Notes: generated by a model from the letters alone, not told the origin. DNA of 64,000 bases from Candidatus Saccharimonadota bacterium (GCA_017561575.1 JAFZBS010000006.1:39557-103556), one strand, 5' to 3'. Shown: positions 53,198 to 61,596, counted from the stretch's first letter. A program made the numbers and translations.

Positions 53198-53374
53198 ATG
53201 TTTATTTTCTGAGCATTTTACAAACCCATGTAATTTTTACAGCATTTCCCCATCTGAGGCGAGTAAAGTTTATAAGTCCAGTGGACTTATAAACTTGATC
53301 GAGACGAAGATTGGGTGAAATGTCATAAAAATTACTTGGCGTGAAGTAAACCGCGAAGAAAATAAACATTTAAT
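53193..53374. repeat. 182-bp long imperfect palindrome between folA and glyA
   Basis: The outer arms (53193-53210 and 53357-53374, 18 bp) and the inner arms (53266-53280 and 53282-53296, 15 bp around a single G) are perfect. The intervening parts also match as an imperfect duplex, for example TGTAATTTTTA against TAAAAATTAC. The whole segment can fold into one long hairpin with bulges. There is no coding frame. It ends next to a short ATGAAAGAATTAATTTAG that mimics the start of glyA. Confidence 0.85.
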
Positions 53375-53402
53375 ATGAAAGAATTAATTTAGAAAGGAAA
53401 TC

Positions 53403-54773
53403 ATGAAAGACTTAGTATTCAACTTAATTAATAGCGAGAAGACCCGCCAGAGCGAAGGCCTAGAGCTCATTCCGAGCGAAAATTACGTCAGTGCCGACGT
53501 TTTAAAAGCCATGGGTAGCATTTTAACCAACAAATACTCCGAAGGCTATCCTAGTTTTAAAGGTATCAACGAATGGGACGAAAAACAAATTGCCCAAGAA
53601 ATATTACCAAATTACCGCTATTATGGCGGTCAGGAAAACGTCGATCGCATCGAACGTCTCGCCATCGACCGCGCTTGCAAACTATTTCACGCCGATCATG
53701 CCAATGTGCAACCACATTCCGGTGCCCAAGCCAACACTGCAGTCTACTACGCCTGGTGCGAACCCGGCGACACTATTCTTGGCATGTCTCTCCCGGCCGG
53801 CGGCCATTTAACCCACGGCGCCAAAGTTACTCTCTCGGCCCATGTTTATAATTTTGTCGGTTACGGAGTCACTAAAGACGGTGATATAGATTACGACGAG
53901 CTCGAATCGCTAGCTTTAGAGCACGAGCCAAAAATCATCCTCATTGGTTATTCCGCCTTTATGAAAATACCGGACTTTGCCCGTGTCGCAACAATCCGCG
54001 AAAAAGTCGCCAAGAAATCTGGCCACGAAGTGCTACTTATGGCCGATATGGCACATGTCGCTGGGCTCATTGCCGGCGGCGTCCATCCCAATCCCCTTGA
54101 TTTCGGCTTTGACGTCATGACCACTACAACCCATAAAACTCTCCGCGGTCCTCGTGGCGGTTTAATACTATCAAAAGGAAATGTTGCTTCCCCGCTCAAA
54201 AAGCCAGAACATACCCTTAAAAATATCCCGATCCTCATCGACCGCGCCGTTTTCCCTGGCTCTCAAGGTGGTCCACTCGAGCACATCATCGCCGCCAAAG
54301 CCGTCGCATTCGGCGAAGCCCTCAAACCAGATTTTAAAACCTATGCCAAAAATATTGTCAAAAACGCTAAAACCTTAGCCGACGAGCTCATAAATCAAGG
54401 TTTCACTCTCCAGGGTAGCGGCACCGAAAATCACCTTGTTCTTGTAGACATGAAAAAGAGCTTCGGTATTGACGGCAAAATTTACGAAATCGCTCTCGAC
54501 AAAATCGGCCTAACTTTAAACGCTAACGCACTTCCCACCGACAAAGGTGGCGCTTTTCGCCCATCCGGCGTCCGCCTCGGCACTCCAGCCATCACCACGC
54601 GAGGCTTCGGTACCGCAGAAATGAAACAAATCGCAAGTTGGATGAAAAAAGTCGCTGATATTTGCGTCGAGGCTGGCTCTGAAGACAAATTAAATAATTT
54701 TAAAAAAGACCTATCCACAATAAAACAAGAGGTTAAAACACTAGCCCTCAAATTCCCTGTACCAGGAATCTAA
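53403..54773 (+). CDS. glyA: Serine hydroxymethyltransferase
   Basis: 456 residues, somewhat longer than the usual 415-430. It opens with SEGLELIPSENYVS. The PLP lysine is near 245 in TTTTHKTLRGPRGG, and HVAGLIAGGVHPNP carries the cofactor aspartate region. It converts serine and THF into glycine and methylene-THF, the cofactor of ThyA, so thyA-folA-glyA form a one-carbon group. AGAAAGGAAATC precedes the ATG. Confidence 0.96.
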   Translation: MKDLVFNLINSEKTRQSEGLELIPSENYVSADVLKAMGSILTNKYSEGYPSFKGINEWDEKQIAQEILPNYRYYGGQENVDRIERLAIDRACKLFHADHANVQPHSGAQANTAVYYAWCEPGDTILGMSLPAGGHLTHGAKVTLSAHVYNFVGYGVTKDGDIDYDELESLALEHEPKIILIGYSAFMKIPDFARVATIREKVAKKSGHEVLLMADMAHVAGLIAGGVHPNPLDFGFDVMTTTTHKTLRGPRGGLILSKGNVASPLKKPEHTLKNIPILIDRAVFPGSQGGPLEHIIAAKAVAFGEALKPDFKTYAKNIVKNAKTLADELINQGFTLQGSGTENHLVLVDMKKSFGIDGKIYEIALDKIGLTLNANALPTDKGGAFRPSGVRLGTPAITTRGFGTAEMKQIASWMKKVADICVEAGSEDKLNNFKKDLSTIKQEVKTLALKFPVPGI

Positions 54774-54796
54774 AATATGATATAATATAGATGCAC

Positions 54797-54872
54797 GGGG
54801 CGTTAGCTCAGCTGATAGAGCGCGGCATTCGCATTGCCGAGGTCGCGGGTTTGATTCCCGCACGCTCCACCA
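54797..54872 (+). tRNA. tRNA-Ala (anticodon CGC)
   Basis: 76 nt with encoded CCA. The acceptor stem is GGGGCGT/ACGCTCC, and the anticodon stem CGGCA/TGCCG holds the loop TTCGCAT. TATAAT at 54781-54786 lies about 10 nt upstream. Confidence 0.93.
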
Positions 54873-54921
54873 TTTATAGATTTTTCATATTAGGTGCAAT
54901 TATAACAAAAGGAGGTATATT

Positions 54922-55560
54922 ATAAAAGGCTCAGAAACAATCGCCACGACAACTGAAGGCAACACTAATAACAAATGGGATGTCCTTACAGGCCTCCAAG
55001 ACTCTTCAGAACCTAGCACTGCCGAAATACGAGGCAGAGACGAAGCGTCCGAAGTATTAGCAGGTTTATGTAGCAAATTTGGGGTCGAAGACACTGACAA
55101 AAACATCGAGCAATTCAAAAGAATCATCGGAAATGGCTCCATCATAAAGAGGCAAGAGGAATTCAACAAAAGTGCGCGTGCTACACGAGAAAAATTTCGA
55201 AAAGTATTAGACGAAGCTGAAGCAGATTATGCCAAAAAAGGCTTCATCGAACGCTGGCTCTCACGCAAAGAAATGGAAGAAACCAGAAAAAGATTAAAAA
55301 ACGAAATCTACTCTATACCGATAGTCGATGTTGAAACTACGCGCAAAAAAGGACGACAAGTAATTCAAGATCTGTTTTGGAAACAAATCAATGAAGGGCT
55401 AGATAATGCCGATGTAAACGAAAGCTACAGACAGCAAACAGCAAGAGAAGAAAGTCTCCGTAAAAAAATTCTCTCCCAGCCAGAAGTGAAAAAATTTGGT
55501 GAACTAAACGAACACTATAAAGACGCTTATATACCACCAGAAATAGACCAACAAGTATAA
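54922..55560 (+). CDS. Hypothetical charged helical protein with apparent ATA (or ATT) start
   Basis: The frame runs 212 codons to TAA at 55560. It has no ATG, GTG or TTG before 55273, yet coding-like sequence starts right after AAAGGAGGT at 54908-54916. ATA at 54922 or ATT at 54919 is then the only sensible start. The protein is acidic/basic and helical (GNTNNKWDVLTGLQ, then DEAEADYAKKGFIERW and YRQQTAREESLRKK), with no signal or membrane segment. No family is recognised. A terminator follows. Confidence 0.6.
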   Translation: MKGSETIATTTEGNTNNKWDVLTGLQDSSEPSTAEIRGRDEASEVLAGLCSKFGVEDTDKNIEQFKRIIGNGSIIKRQEEFNKSARATREKFRKVLDEAEADYAKKGFIERWLSRKEMEETRKRLKNEIYSIPIVDVETTRKKGRQVIQDLFWKQINEGLDNADVNESYRQQTAREESLRKKILSQPEVKKFGELNEHYKDAYIPPEIDQQV

Positions 55561-55565
55561 CACAT

Positions 55566-55592
55566 AAAACCCAATCTGAGTTGGGTTTTTTG
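55566..55592 (+). terminator. Terminator after the ATA-start gene
   Basis: ACCCAA/TTGGGT stem, extended by A and T pairs, followed by six T. Confidence 0.8.
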
Positions 55593-55611
55593 ATGCTTAA
55601 CAGATATAAGC

Positions 55612-55640
55612 TTGACTATTTTGGTAAAGTGTGCTATAAT
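55612..55640 (+). promoter_or_regulatory. Promoter of the SleB-like gene, related to the dispersed repeat
   Basis: TTGACT (55612-55617), a 17-nt spacer ending AAGTGTGC and TATAAT (55635-55640). The spacer shares TTTTGG and AAGTGTG with the dispersed promoter, so it is a diverged relative. Confidence 0.85.
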
Positions 55641-55687
55641 ATAGATAAGCGTACCTTAAAAATTTGGAGAGAGAGGATACATACTGT

Positions 55688-56596
55688 ATGACAAACGTTA
55701 CGAAATACGTGCTGCGTAGGGCAGCCACGGTATTACTTCTGTTTGGAATTTGCGCGTGCATTCTACTCGCACAAGGAATAAGGCAAACAGAAGCGACAGC
55801 CACGAAAAAAGCTGCCACCGAAGTGGCAATACCCAAGCAAAAATCAATCCCTGAAATAGTAATACCCACTGCCCCAGACATCCCAGCCGTCACGACCATC
55901 CATATCCCAGCCACACCCGCTACCACCTCGACTGTGTCCACCCCAGTTCCCCCGGCAACACCGCTCGCAATTACTGTATCAACAAAGGGAGAAATCCCCG
56001 AAGTGATACAGGAAAAGATGGCAGCCAGAGCCGCCGCCAAAATTGAAGCGGAAACCGCCAAAGAAACCGCAAAGGTTGCAGTCGCGACCTACGACACCGT
56101 AACCTCAACGTATACCGTTGAGATATACAACAGTATCGAGGAGCTGGCGGCGAATTGTTCACTGTCGGTTGAGGACATCATCGCCCTCGCCCAGACCTAT
56201 CACGGCGAGTGCGACTGCGTAGCGTCTCAGGCCGAAAGAAGTATGGTCATCTGGGTCATACTCAATCGACTCGACACCCCGGGGTACGGATTCGGCAACA
56301 CAGTATATGCCATCTGTACCGCAGATTATCAGTTCACTGGGTATAGCCCGAACAACCCGGTGACTGAGCGCGCCCTCGAGATGGTTTCCGACGTCGTCAT
56401 GCGTTGGGAGGCAGAAAAAAGAGGGGAAACCTGCGTGGGAAGAACCATTCCGAAAGAGTATCTTTTTTTCCACGCTGACAGCAACCCCAGTATCGGTAGC
56501 TGGCACAACGCCTTCTATCGGTACACCGAAGTAAATCGCGGCGACAAAATCTACTTCGACCGCGATCATCCCATGGAAAATCCCTACGAAAACTAG
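55688..56596 (+). CDS. SleB-like cell wall hydrolase, membrane-anchored
   Basis: About 302 residues from the ATG at 55688, preceded by GGAGAGAGAGG. A signal anchor (about 8-27) is followed by a Pro/Thr/Ala-rich linker (about 35-125) and a C-terminal hydrolase_2/SleB-like domain with SVEDIIALAQTYHGE, VIWVILNRLD and DYQFTGYSP. It probably cleaves peptidoglycan, either its own or that of a host bacterium. Coding GC is higher than in most neighbours, as in the HD-domain gene. Confidence 0.8.
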   Translation: MTNVTKYVLRRAATVLLLFGICACILLAQGIRQTEATATKKAATEVAIPKQKSIPEIVIPTAPDIPAVTTIHIPATPATTSTVSTPVPPATPLAITVSTKGEIPEVIQEKMAARAAAKIEAETAKETAKVAVATYDTVTSTYTVEIYNSIEELAANCSLSVEDIIALAQTYHGECDCVASQAERSMVIWVILNRLDTPGYGFGNTVYAICTADYQFTGYSPNNPVTERALEMVSDVVMRWEAEKRGETCVGRTIPKEYLFFHADSNPSIGSWHNAFYRYTEVNRGDKIYFDRDHPMENPYEN

Positions 56597-56611
56597 GGAG
56601 ATCTCTCCAAA

Positions 56612-56643
56612 GGCCCGGCCCCACAAAGGACCGGGTCTTTTTT
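56612..56643 (+). terminator. Terminator of the SleB-like gene
   Basis: GGCCCGG and CCGGGTC pair across 12 nt, followed by six T. Confidence 0.8.
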
Positions 56644-56663
56644 CAACTTAAAAACACGGCACC

Positions 56664-56692
56664 AAAAAGCCCCTGACAAGAGGGGCTTTTTG
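56664..56692. terminator. Terminator of the infA-rpsI ribosomal operon
   Basis: AAAAAGCCCCT and AGGGGCTTTTT pair across 6 nt. On the minus strand it follows the rpsI stop by a few bases. Confidence 0.85.
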
Positions 56693-56699
56693 ATATAAG

Positions 56700-57101
56700 C
56701 TAACGCTTGCTGAATTGCTCTTTTTTACGTGCTGAGCGAAGACCGTATTTCTTGCGCTCTTTCTCGCGTGGGTCACGTGAAGTGAGTCCAGCTTTCTTTA
56801 GTACTGGACGAAGGTCCGGCGCCTCAAGAACGAGAGCCTTAGAAATAGCAAGTTTAATCGCATCAACCTGACCGGCAAGACCACCACCTTTTGCCACAAT
56901 CGTCACATCATACTCTTTCTGCTTTTCTGCAATTGCTAGAGGGTCGGTAATTTCTGCAAGGTAAGCCTTATTGCCAGACAAATAGTCTAGTGCTTGCTTA
57001 CCGTTAATCGTAATTTCACCTTTTCCCTTATAGAGACGTGCAGTTGCAGTCGCAGATTTGCGACGACCAAGCCCGTAAATGTATTTCTTAGTCGCTACCA
57101 T
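56700..57101 (-). CDS. rpsI: 30S ribosomal protein S9
   Basis: 133 residues with YGLGRRKSATATARL, the AKGGGLAGQVDAIKLAIS block and the basic C-terminal tail RSARKKEQFSKR that reaches the P-site tRNA. Its start overlaps the rplM stop by 1 nt. It is the last gene of the operon. Confidence 0.97.
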   Translation of the reverse strand: MVATKKYIYGLGRRKSATATARLYKGKGEITINGKQALDYLSGNKAYLAEITDPLAIAEKQKEYDVTIVAKGGGLAGQVDAIKLAISKALVLEAPDLRPVLKKAGLTSRDPREKERKKYGLRSARKKEQFSKR

Positions 57102-57526
57102 TATTTAATCTCCTTTGGATTCTGTGCTGTATGGGCATGTTCAGCTCCATCGAAAATACGTAGTCTAGCCAATCTGTCGGCAGACAACTTATTCTTTGGA
57201 AGCATTCCCTTTACAGCCTCAGTAATTACTACTGCAGGATTCTTTTCAATAACTTCTTCGAGCTTGAACTCAGTCAAGCCACCAGGAAAACCACTATGAC
57301 GATAATATTTCTTATCGGTCAACTTGTTGCCAGTCACCACAATATTTTTAGCGTTTACCACTACAACGTAGTCACCGTTATCAATATGAGGCGTGTAGGT
57401 AACTTTACTCTTGCCCATAAGCTTATCAGCAATCACCACAGCGAGTTTACCAAGAGGCATCGAAGCAGCGTCAATTACCCACCATTCGCGCTTGATTTCA
57501 GCTGATTTCTGAGAATAAGTTTTCAT
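57101..57526 (-). CDS. rplM: 50S ribosomal protein L13
   Basis: 141 residues with REWWVIDAASMPLGKLAV, HIDNGDYVVVVNA and YYRHSGFPGG, the L13 signatures. It adjoins rplQ directly and rpsI by a 1-nt overlap. Confidence 0.97.
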   Translation of the reverse strand: MKTYSQKSAEIKREWWVIDAASMPLGKLAVVIADKLMGKSKVTYTPHIDNGDYVVVVNAKNIVVTGNKLTDKKYYRHSGFPGGLTEFKLEEVIEKNPAVVITEAVKGMLPKNKLSADRLARLRIFDGAEHAHTAQNPKEIK

Positions 57527-57988
57527 TTACTTGTCCTCCTTTTTAGCTGGTTTTTTAGCCTTGGCGGCTGGCTCTTTTGCAGCTTTCTTTTCAGCCTTTT
57601 TTGGTTCCTCTTTAGCGGGTTCCTCAAAAGTGATTTCATCTACAAATGAGATTGTACCCATTTCGGCATTGTCACCACGACGATATCCAGCCTTTTCAAT
57701 ACGAAGATAGCCAGAATCACGCTTAATTTGTGGAGCAATTTCATCTACCAAAATAGTTGCGGACTCAAGATCGTTGAGCCTTGCAATAACAAGACGCCTC
57801 GAGGCGAGATCGCCCTTCTTTGCCAAGGTGATCAACTTCTCGGTGTCACGACGAATTTCCTTCGCACGTGCGAGAGTTGTTGTAATTGATTGATATTTAA
57901 TCAGAGAGCACTGGAGGCCTCGGGTCAGCGCCAATCTCTGATCGGTTTCACGGCCGAATTTTCGGCCTTTATATCCGTGCCTGTGCAT
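57527..57988 (-). CDS. rplQ: 50S ribosomal protein L17
   Basis: 153 residues: MHRHGYKGRKFGRETDQR and the core with TTLARAKEIRRDTEKLI. It has a Lys/Ala/Glu-rich C-terminal tail (about 120-153), an extension not seen in the shortest L17. It follows rpoA by 1 nt, the normal order. Confidence 0.97.
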   Translation of the reverse strand: MHRHGYKGRKFGRETDQRLALTRGLQCSLIKYQSITTTLARAKEIRRDTEKLITLAKKGDLASRRLVIARLNDLESATILVDEIAPQIKRDSGYLRIEKAGYRRGDNAEMGTISFVDEITFEEPAKEEPKKAEKKAAKEPAAKAKKPAKKEDK

Positions 57989-57989
57989 A

Positions 57990-58940
57990 TTAAATATTTA
58001 ACTCCGTTAACTTTTCTTTAACTTCGTCTAACGCCTTCTGACCAAAGCCCTTGAGATCTTTGAGGTCACTTTCAGATAAAGTAACGAGATCACGAATAGT
58101 TTTGATGTCATTATTAAGAAGCGCATTAGCCGTTCGAGCTGACAAATCGAGCTCTTCGATTGGCAACATTAATCCAGAATCTTCTTCTTCCGTCTTAGCA
58201 CCTGGTGCTGGAGTAGATTCCACTCTGGTTGAGCCAGCAAGTGCGGTGTATTGATTGACCAAAATTGCCGCAGCTTCCTCAAAGGCATCCCGTGGCGTAA
58301 TAGTGCCATCGGTATTGACCGTGAGAGTAAGCTGTTGCAAATTAGTGTCTTGACCAACACGAGTATTCTCAACTTTATAACGAACACGAAGAACCGGCGT
58401 AAAGACTGCATCGATTGCAATCATATCCGAATGAATTCTGTCTTCTGCTGAGCGTTCAATCGTAAGGTAACCACGACCAGACTCTACCACGAAATGCATC
58501 TTAAGCACATACTTAGGATCATCAATGTGGCAAATTACCTGGTTTGGATTGGCAATTTCAACTTCAGATGGAAGTTTGATATCGCCAGCCACAACACGCT
58601 TGTCGCCGTCTTTTTCAGACTGCTTATCACCTTTAATCTCAAGGCTAAGCTCTACCGGAGCATCAGTATGCATCTTAAAACGAATATTTTTAAGATTGAG
58701 CATGATATCTACGACGTCTTCACGGATACCCGGAACCGCTGTAAATTCATGGGTTGCTCCTTCAATCGAAAAAGCAGTAATTGCAGCACCTTTCACGCTA
58801 GAAAGAAGCACACGACGCAGAGAGTTGCCGAGCGTGTTGCCATACCCTGGATAGAGCGGGCGAATCACGAACTCTGCCTCAGTTTCGCTGATGTCTTTTA
58901 CTTCGGCGAGATTTGCTTCATGAATATTTTTTGTTGTCAT
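57990..58940 (-). CDS. rpoA: DNA-directed RNA polymerase subunit alpha
   Basis: 316 residues. The N-terminal dimerisation domain has PGYGNTLGNSLRRVLLSS. A linker near 232-246 and the C-terminal domain (LDLSARTANALLNNDI, then LKGFGQKALDEVKEKL) contact DNA and regulators. It lies between rpsD and rplQ. Confidence 0.97.
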   Translation of the reverse strand: MTTKNIHEANLAEVKDISETEAEFVIRPLYPGYGNTLGNSLRRVLLSSVKGAAITAFSIEGATHEFTAVPGIREDVVDIMLNLKNIRFKMHTDAPVELSLEIKGDKQSEKDGDKRVVAGDIKLPSEVEIANPNQVICHIDDPKYVLKMHFVVESGRGYLTIERSAEDRIHSDMIAIDAVFTPVLRVRYKVENTRVGQDTNLQQLTLTVNTDGTITPRDAFEEAAAILVNQYTALAGSTRVESTPAPGAKTEEEDSGLMLPIEELDLSARTANALLNNDIKTIRDLVTLSESDLKDLKGFGQKALDEVKEKLTELNI

Positions 58941-58954
58941 ATATATTCGTCTCC

Positions 58955-59572
58955 TTAGCGTGAGTAATACTCAACAATTAATTGTTCATTAATGCCAGCT
59001 TCAGCTTCTTCGCGCTTTGGCAGGCCGGTTACTTCAATTTTCATCTTCTTGCCATCGGCTTTAAGCCATGACAAAGGAGTAGCGGATGCCGCCCCCATCA
59101 CATTCGGGAGATTCTTGAAATATTCTGACTTTTGCGAAATTGGACGTACCTCTAGAACATCACCCGGGTTCAAACGAATTGATGGAATATCAATCCGACG
59201 ACCATTCAATAGAAAATGTCCGTGGCTAACTAGCTGTCTTGCTTGGCGGCGAGTCAAGGCAAAACCAGCACGAAACACTACGTTGTCTGCCCTTCTCTCT
59301 AGGAACTCAAGGAGTTTCTCACCCGTCAAGCCATCAGCTTTTTGAGCCTCTTTCATTAATTTAGCGAATTGTTTTTCTAGCAAACCATACATACGGCGTA
59401 CCTTTTGCTTTTCGCGAAGCTGCGTCAAGTACAAGCTACCGCCACGGACGCGCATGTCACCATGTTCGCCTGGAATGCCAGACTTCTTCGCCATAATTTT
59501 GTGAGCCTTTGGCGCGAGGGCAAAACCTTCACGACGGCTTTGTTTCACAATTGGAGAATTATCGCGTGCCAT
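58955..59572 (-). CDS. rpsD: 30S ribosomal protein S4
   Basis: 205 residues with KQSRREGFALAPKAHK and the S4 RNA-binding domain containing RADNVVFRAGFALTRRQARQ and HGHFLLNGRRIDIPS. The zinc cysteines of some S4 proteins are absent. It overlaps the rpsK stop by 1 nt. Confidence 0.97.
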   Translation of the reverse strand: MARDNSPIVKQSRREGFALAPKAHKIMAKKSGIPGEHGDMRVRGGSLYLTQLREKQKVRRMYGLLEKQFAKLMKEAQKADGLTGEKLLEFLERRADNVVFRAGFALTRRQARQLVSHGHFLLNGRRIDIPSIRLNPGDVLEVRPISQKSEYFKNLPNVMGAASATPLSWLKADGKKMKIEVTGLPKREEAEAGINEQLIVEYYSR

Positions 59573-60012
59573 TATGGTTTCCTTTCTCCCTTCGGTCGCA
59601 CGCCACCATGTGCAATCGGGGTTACATCTGTAATTGAATCAATCTTAATGCCTACGGTCGAAATAGCACGGATTGCCGCATCACGTCCCAAACCAATTCC
59701 AGAAACATATACGTCTACAGAATTAAGGGCATGGTTTTTCTTAGCAATATCGAGTGCTTTTTCTGCCGCTACGCCAGCTGCAAATGCTGTACCTTTTTTC
59801 GAACCACGGAAGCCATTAGCTCCAGCAGACGAAGCAGAAAGCACTGCACCTGTCTTGTCGGTGACACTAATAATTGTATTGTTAAAGGTAGCTTGGATAT
59901 GCACAGCACCGCTGTTTACAATCCTTTTACCTTTTTTAGCTTGTTTACGACTAGGAGCCTGAGTCTCAGTAGACTCGGTAGCAGTCGTAGTTTTAATTTC
60001 TTCTTCTGCCAT
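59572..60012 (-). CDS. rpsK: 30S ribosomal protein S11
   Basis: 146 residues. A Thr/Glu-rich N-terminal extension (about 1-25) precedes the S11 core: VHIQATFNNTIISVTDKTG, SAGANGFRGSKKGTAFAA and TPIAHGGVRPKGERKP. Standard order between rpsM and rpsD. Confidence 0.97.
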   Translation of the reverse strand: MAEEEIKTTTATESTETQAPSRKQAKKGKRIVNSGAVHIQATFNNTIISVTDKTGAVLSASSAGANGFRGSKKGTAFAAGVAAEKALDIAKKNHALNSVDVYVSGIGLGRDAAIRAISTVGIKIDSITDVTPIAHGGVRPKGERKP

Positions 60013-60023
60013 TTTCTTTCTCC

Positions 60024-60410
60024 TTATGTCTTACTTGCTGCCTTTGGTTGTGTACCACCGACCGCGATCGCCTTACCCTTACGAGTACGTGCATTCGTAC
60101 GAGTACGTTGGCCGTTGACTGGTAATTTAGCCTTGTGGCGGATACCTTTGTAGGAATTAATATCCTTTAAACGTTTGATATTATTGCTCACGAGGCGTCT
60201 CAGATCACCTTCAACACGGTATTTCTTTGAAATAATGTCGTTAATTTTCTGTTCTTCAGCCTCGGTGAGATCTTTCACCCGAGTGGTAGGCTCGATTTTA
60301 GCCTCCGCAAGGATTTTCTTTGATGTCGTGCGTCCAATCCCGTAAACGTAAGTGAGAGCAATCCACACTTGCTTTTCGGAAGGAATCACAACGCTAGCTA
60401 TTCTAGCCAT
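60024..60410 (-). CDS. rpsM: 30S ribosomal protein S13
   Basis: 128 residues: [35 protein letters not shown] and the end [15 protein letters not shown]. It follows rpmJ by 2 nt. Confidence 0.97.
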   Translation of the reverse strand: MARIASVVIPSEKQVWIALTYVYGIGRTTSKKILAEAKIEPTTRVKDLTEAEEQKINDIISKKYRVEGDLRRLVSNNIKRLKDINSYKGIRHKAKLPVNGQRTRTNARTRKGKAIAVGGTQPKAASKT

Positions 60411-60412
60411 TT

Positions 60413-60529
60413 TTAACCCTGCCTTTGCTTATTCTTAGGTTTTTTCTTATTGATAACACGAAGCACACCCTTCCGGCGCACAATGATGTCATCAGGCGAG
60501 ATTTTTTTAACACTTGCACGTACTTTCAT
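60413..60529 (-). CDS. rpmJ: 50S ribosomal protein L36 (zinc-free form)
   Basis: 38 residues: [20 protein letters not shown], then [18 protein letters not shown]. Length and both ends match L36, but the three Cys and one His that bind zinc in the common form are replaced. AGGAAAGGG precedes the ATG at 60529. It lies between infA and rpsM, its normal place. Confidence 0.95.
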   Translation of the reverse strand: MKVRASVKKISPDDIIVRRKGVLRVINKKKPKNKQRQG

Positions 60530-60583
60530 AGTGTCAAAATACCCTTTCCTATTTATTGTTGTAAAAAATACAACAGGTTAATA

Positions 60584-60808
60584 TTAATCTTTGAGTCGGA
60601 AGCTGATTCTACCCTTTGTAAGATCGTAAGGGGTTAACTCAACCTCTACTCTGTCACCCGGGACGAGACGGATATAGTTTTTCCGCATCTTCCCACTCAT
60701 ATGGGCAACAATAATATGACCATTCTCGAGTTCAACCCGAAATTGGGTATTAGGCAATGCCTCGCAGACAACGCCCGTGAGTTTAATCACTTCTTTTTGA
60801 CTAGCCAT
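60584..60808 (-). CDS. infA: Translation initiation factor IF-1
   Basis: 74 residues, an OB-fold with [20 protein letters not shown] and [19 protein letters not shown] promoter precedes it: TTTACA, a 17-nt spacer and TAAAAT on the minus strand, then AAAGGG. It starts the infA-rpmJ-rpsM-rpsK-rpsD-rpoA-rplQ-rplM-rpsI operon. Confidence 0.97.
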   Translation of the reverse strand: MASQKEVIKLTGVVCEALPNTQFRVELENGHIIVAHMSGKMRKNYIRLVPGDRVEVELTPYDLTKGRISFRLKD

Positions 60809-60903
60809 AAATTACCCTTTAATTTTAGCATACGAAATAGTGTTTGTAAAGACTAAAATTTAGAAAAAAACGGCGCGACGCTAGCACGAACAAATCTAAC
60901 ATT

Positions 60904-61596
60904 TTAATCTCTGATTAGCACTGCTCTCGTAAACTGTCTCGAAAGATAGGTCCTTTGAGACTGCGACCAATCACCCGTACAGGAAATTAAAGTCAGGGAT
61001 TCCTCTCCCGCAATCGGCGAGCGCATCGCCACTTTCATATATTCGTCCGATTCATTGAGCGAAATAGCATTGTTTTCAACCACAGAATACTTAAAAATCA
61101 CACCATCTCCCCTTTCAACCGTAATCACATCTCCAATAGCAAGTGAAGGTAAATCCTTAAACACACCGTGTACGTGTGGACCGCCATTATGTCCATCAAT
61201 CACCATCGTTCTGCCCAGACCAGGCTTACCAGACGCATCATACCAACCCACATCAAAAATGTTGTTGGGCGTACCGAGCTCTCCGTTTGATTTCACACCA
61301 ACCGATATGATTCTTGCATTATATATGCCAAGTTTTTCAATTGTTAGGTATCTCGGCCGATCTGGCGCCACTTTATATTCAACTACTTCAACCTCGGTCG
61401 GAGCTTCTTCTACCAACTCCTCTTCTTCTTCCTCAACCACCTCCACGACTTCTCGCTCGCTACCTTCTTTTTCGCGATAATAATTATTCTCAAAAACAGC
61501 AACTCGGATAAAGAAAATCAAAAGAAACACACATAAGAGGGACAAAGCCACCCATTTTACTATTAATTTCCAGTTTGTCGGTATCTTAAGACTCAT
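60904..61596 (-). CDS. Class F-like sortase
   Basis: About 230 residues. A membrane helix (about 10-33), an acidic linker with a run of Glu/Val (VVEEEEEELVEEAP) and a sortase domain with SNGELGTPNNIFDVGWY, which is typical of class E/F sortases. The catalytic residues are His in VIDGHNGGP, Cys in LTLISCTGD and Arg in SQRTYLSRQF. It begins inside the end of secY (ATG at 61596, or 61608), so it is co-translated with the translocon gene. This is unusual, since adk/map are the common neighbours there. Confidence 0.85.
   Translation of the reverse strand: MSLKIPTNWKLIVKWVALSLLCVFLLIFFIRVAVFENNYYREKEGSEREVVEVVEEEEEELVEEAPTEVEVVEYKVAPDRPRYLTIEKLGIYNARIISVGVKSNGELGTPNNIFDVGWYDASGKPGLGRTMVIDGHNGGPHVHGVFKDLPSLAIGDVITVERGDGVIFKYSVVENNAISLNESDEYMKVAMRSPIAGEESLTLISCTGDWSQSQRTYLSRQFTRAVLIRD

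Noticed and set aside
53193..53374. Integron attC site
   Set aside because: The palindrome is longer than usual attC sites, the required RYYYAAC/GTTRRRY core sites are not clear at its ends, and no integrase gene is in view.
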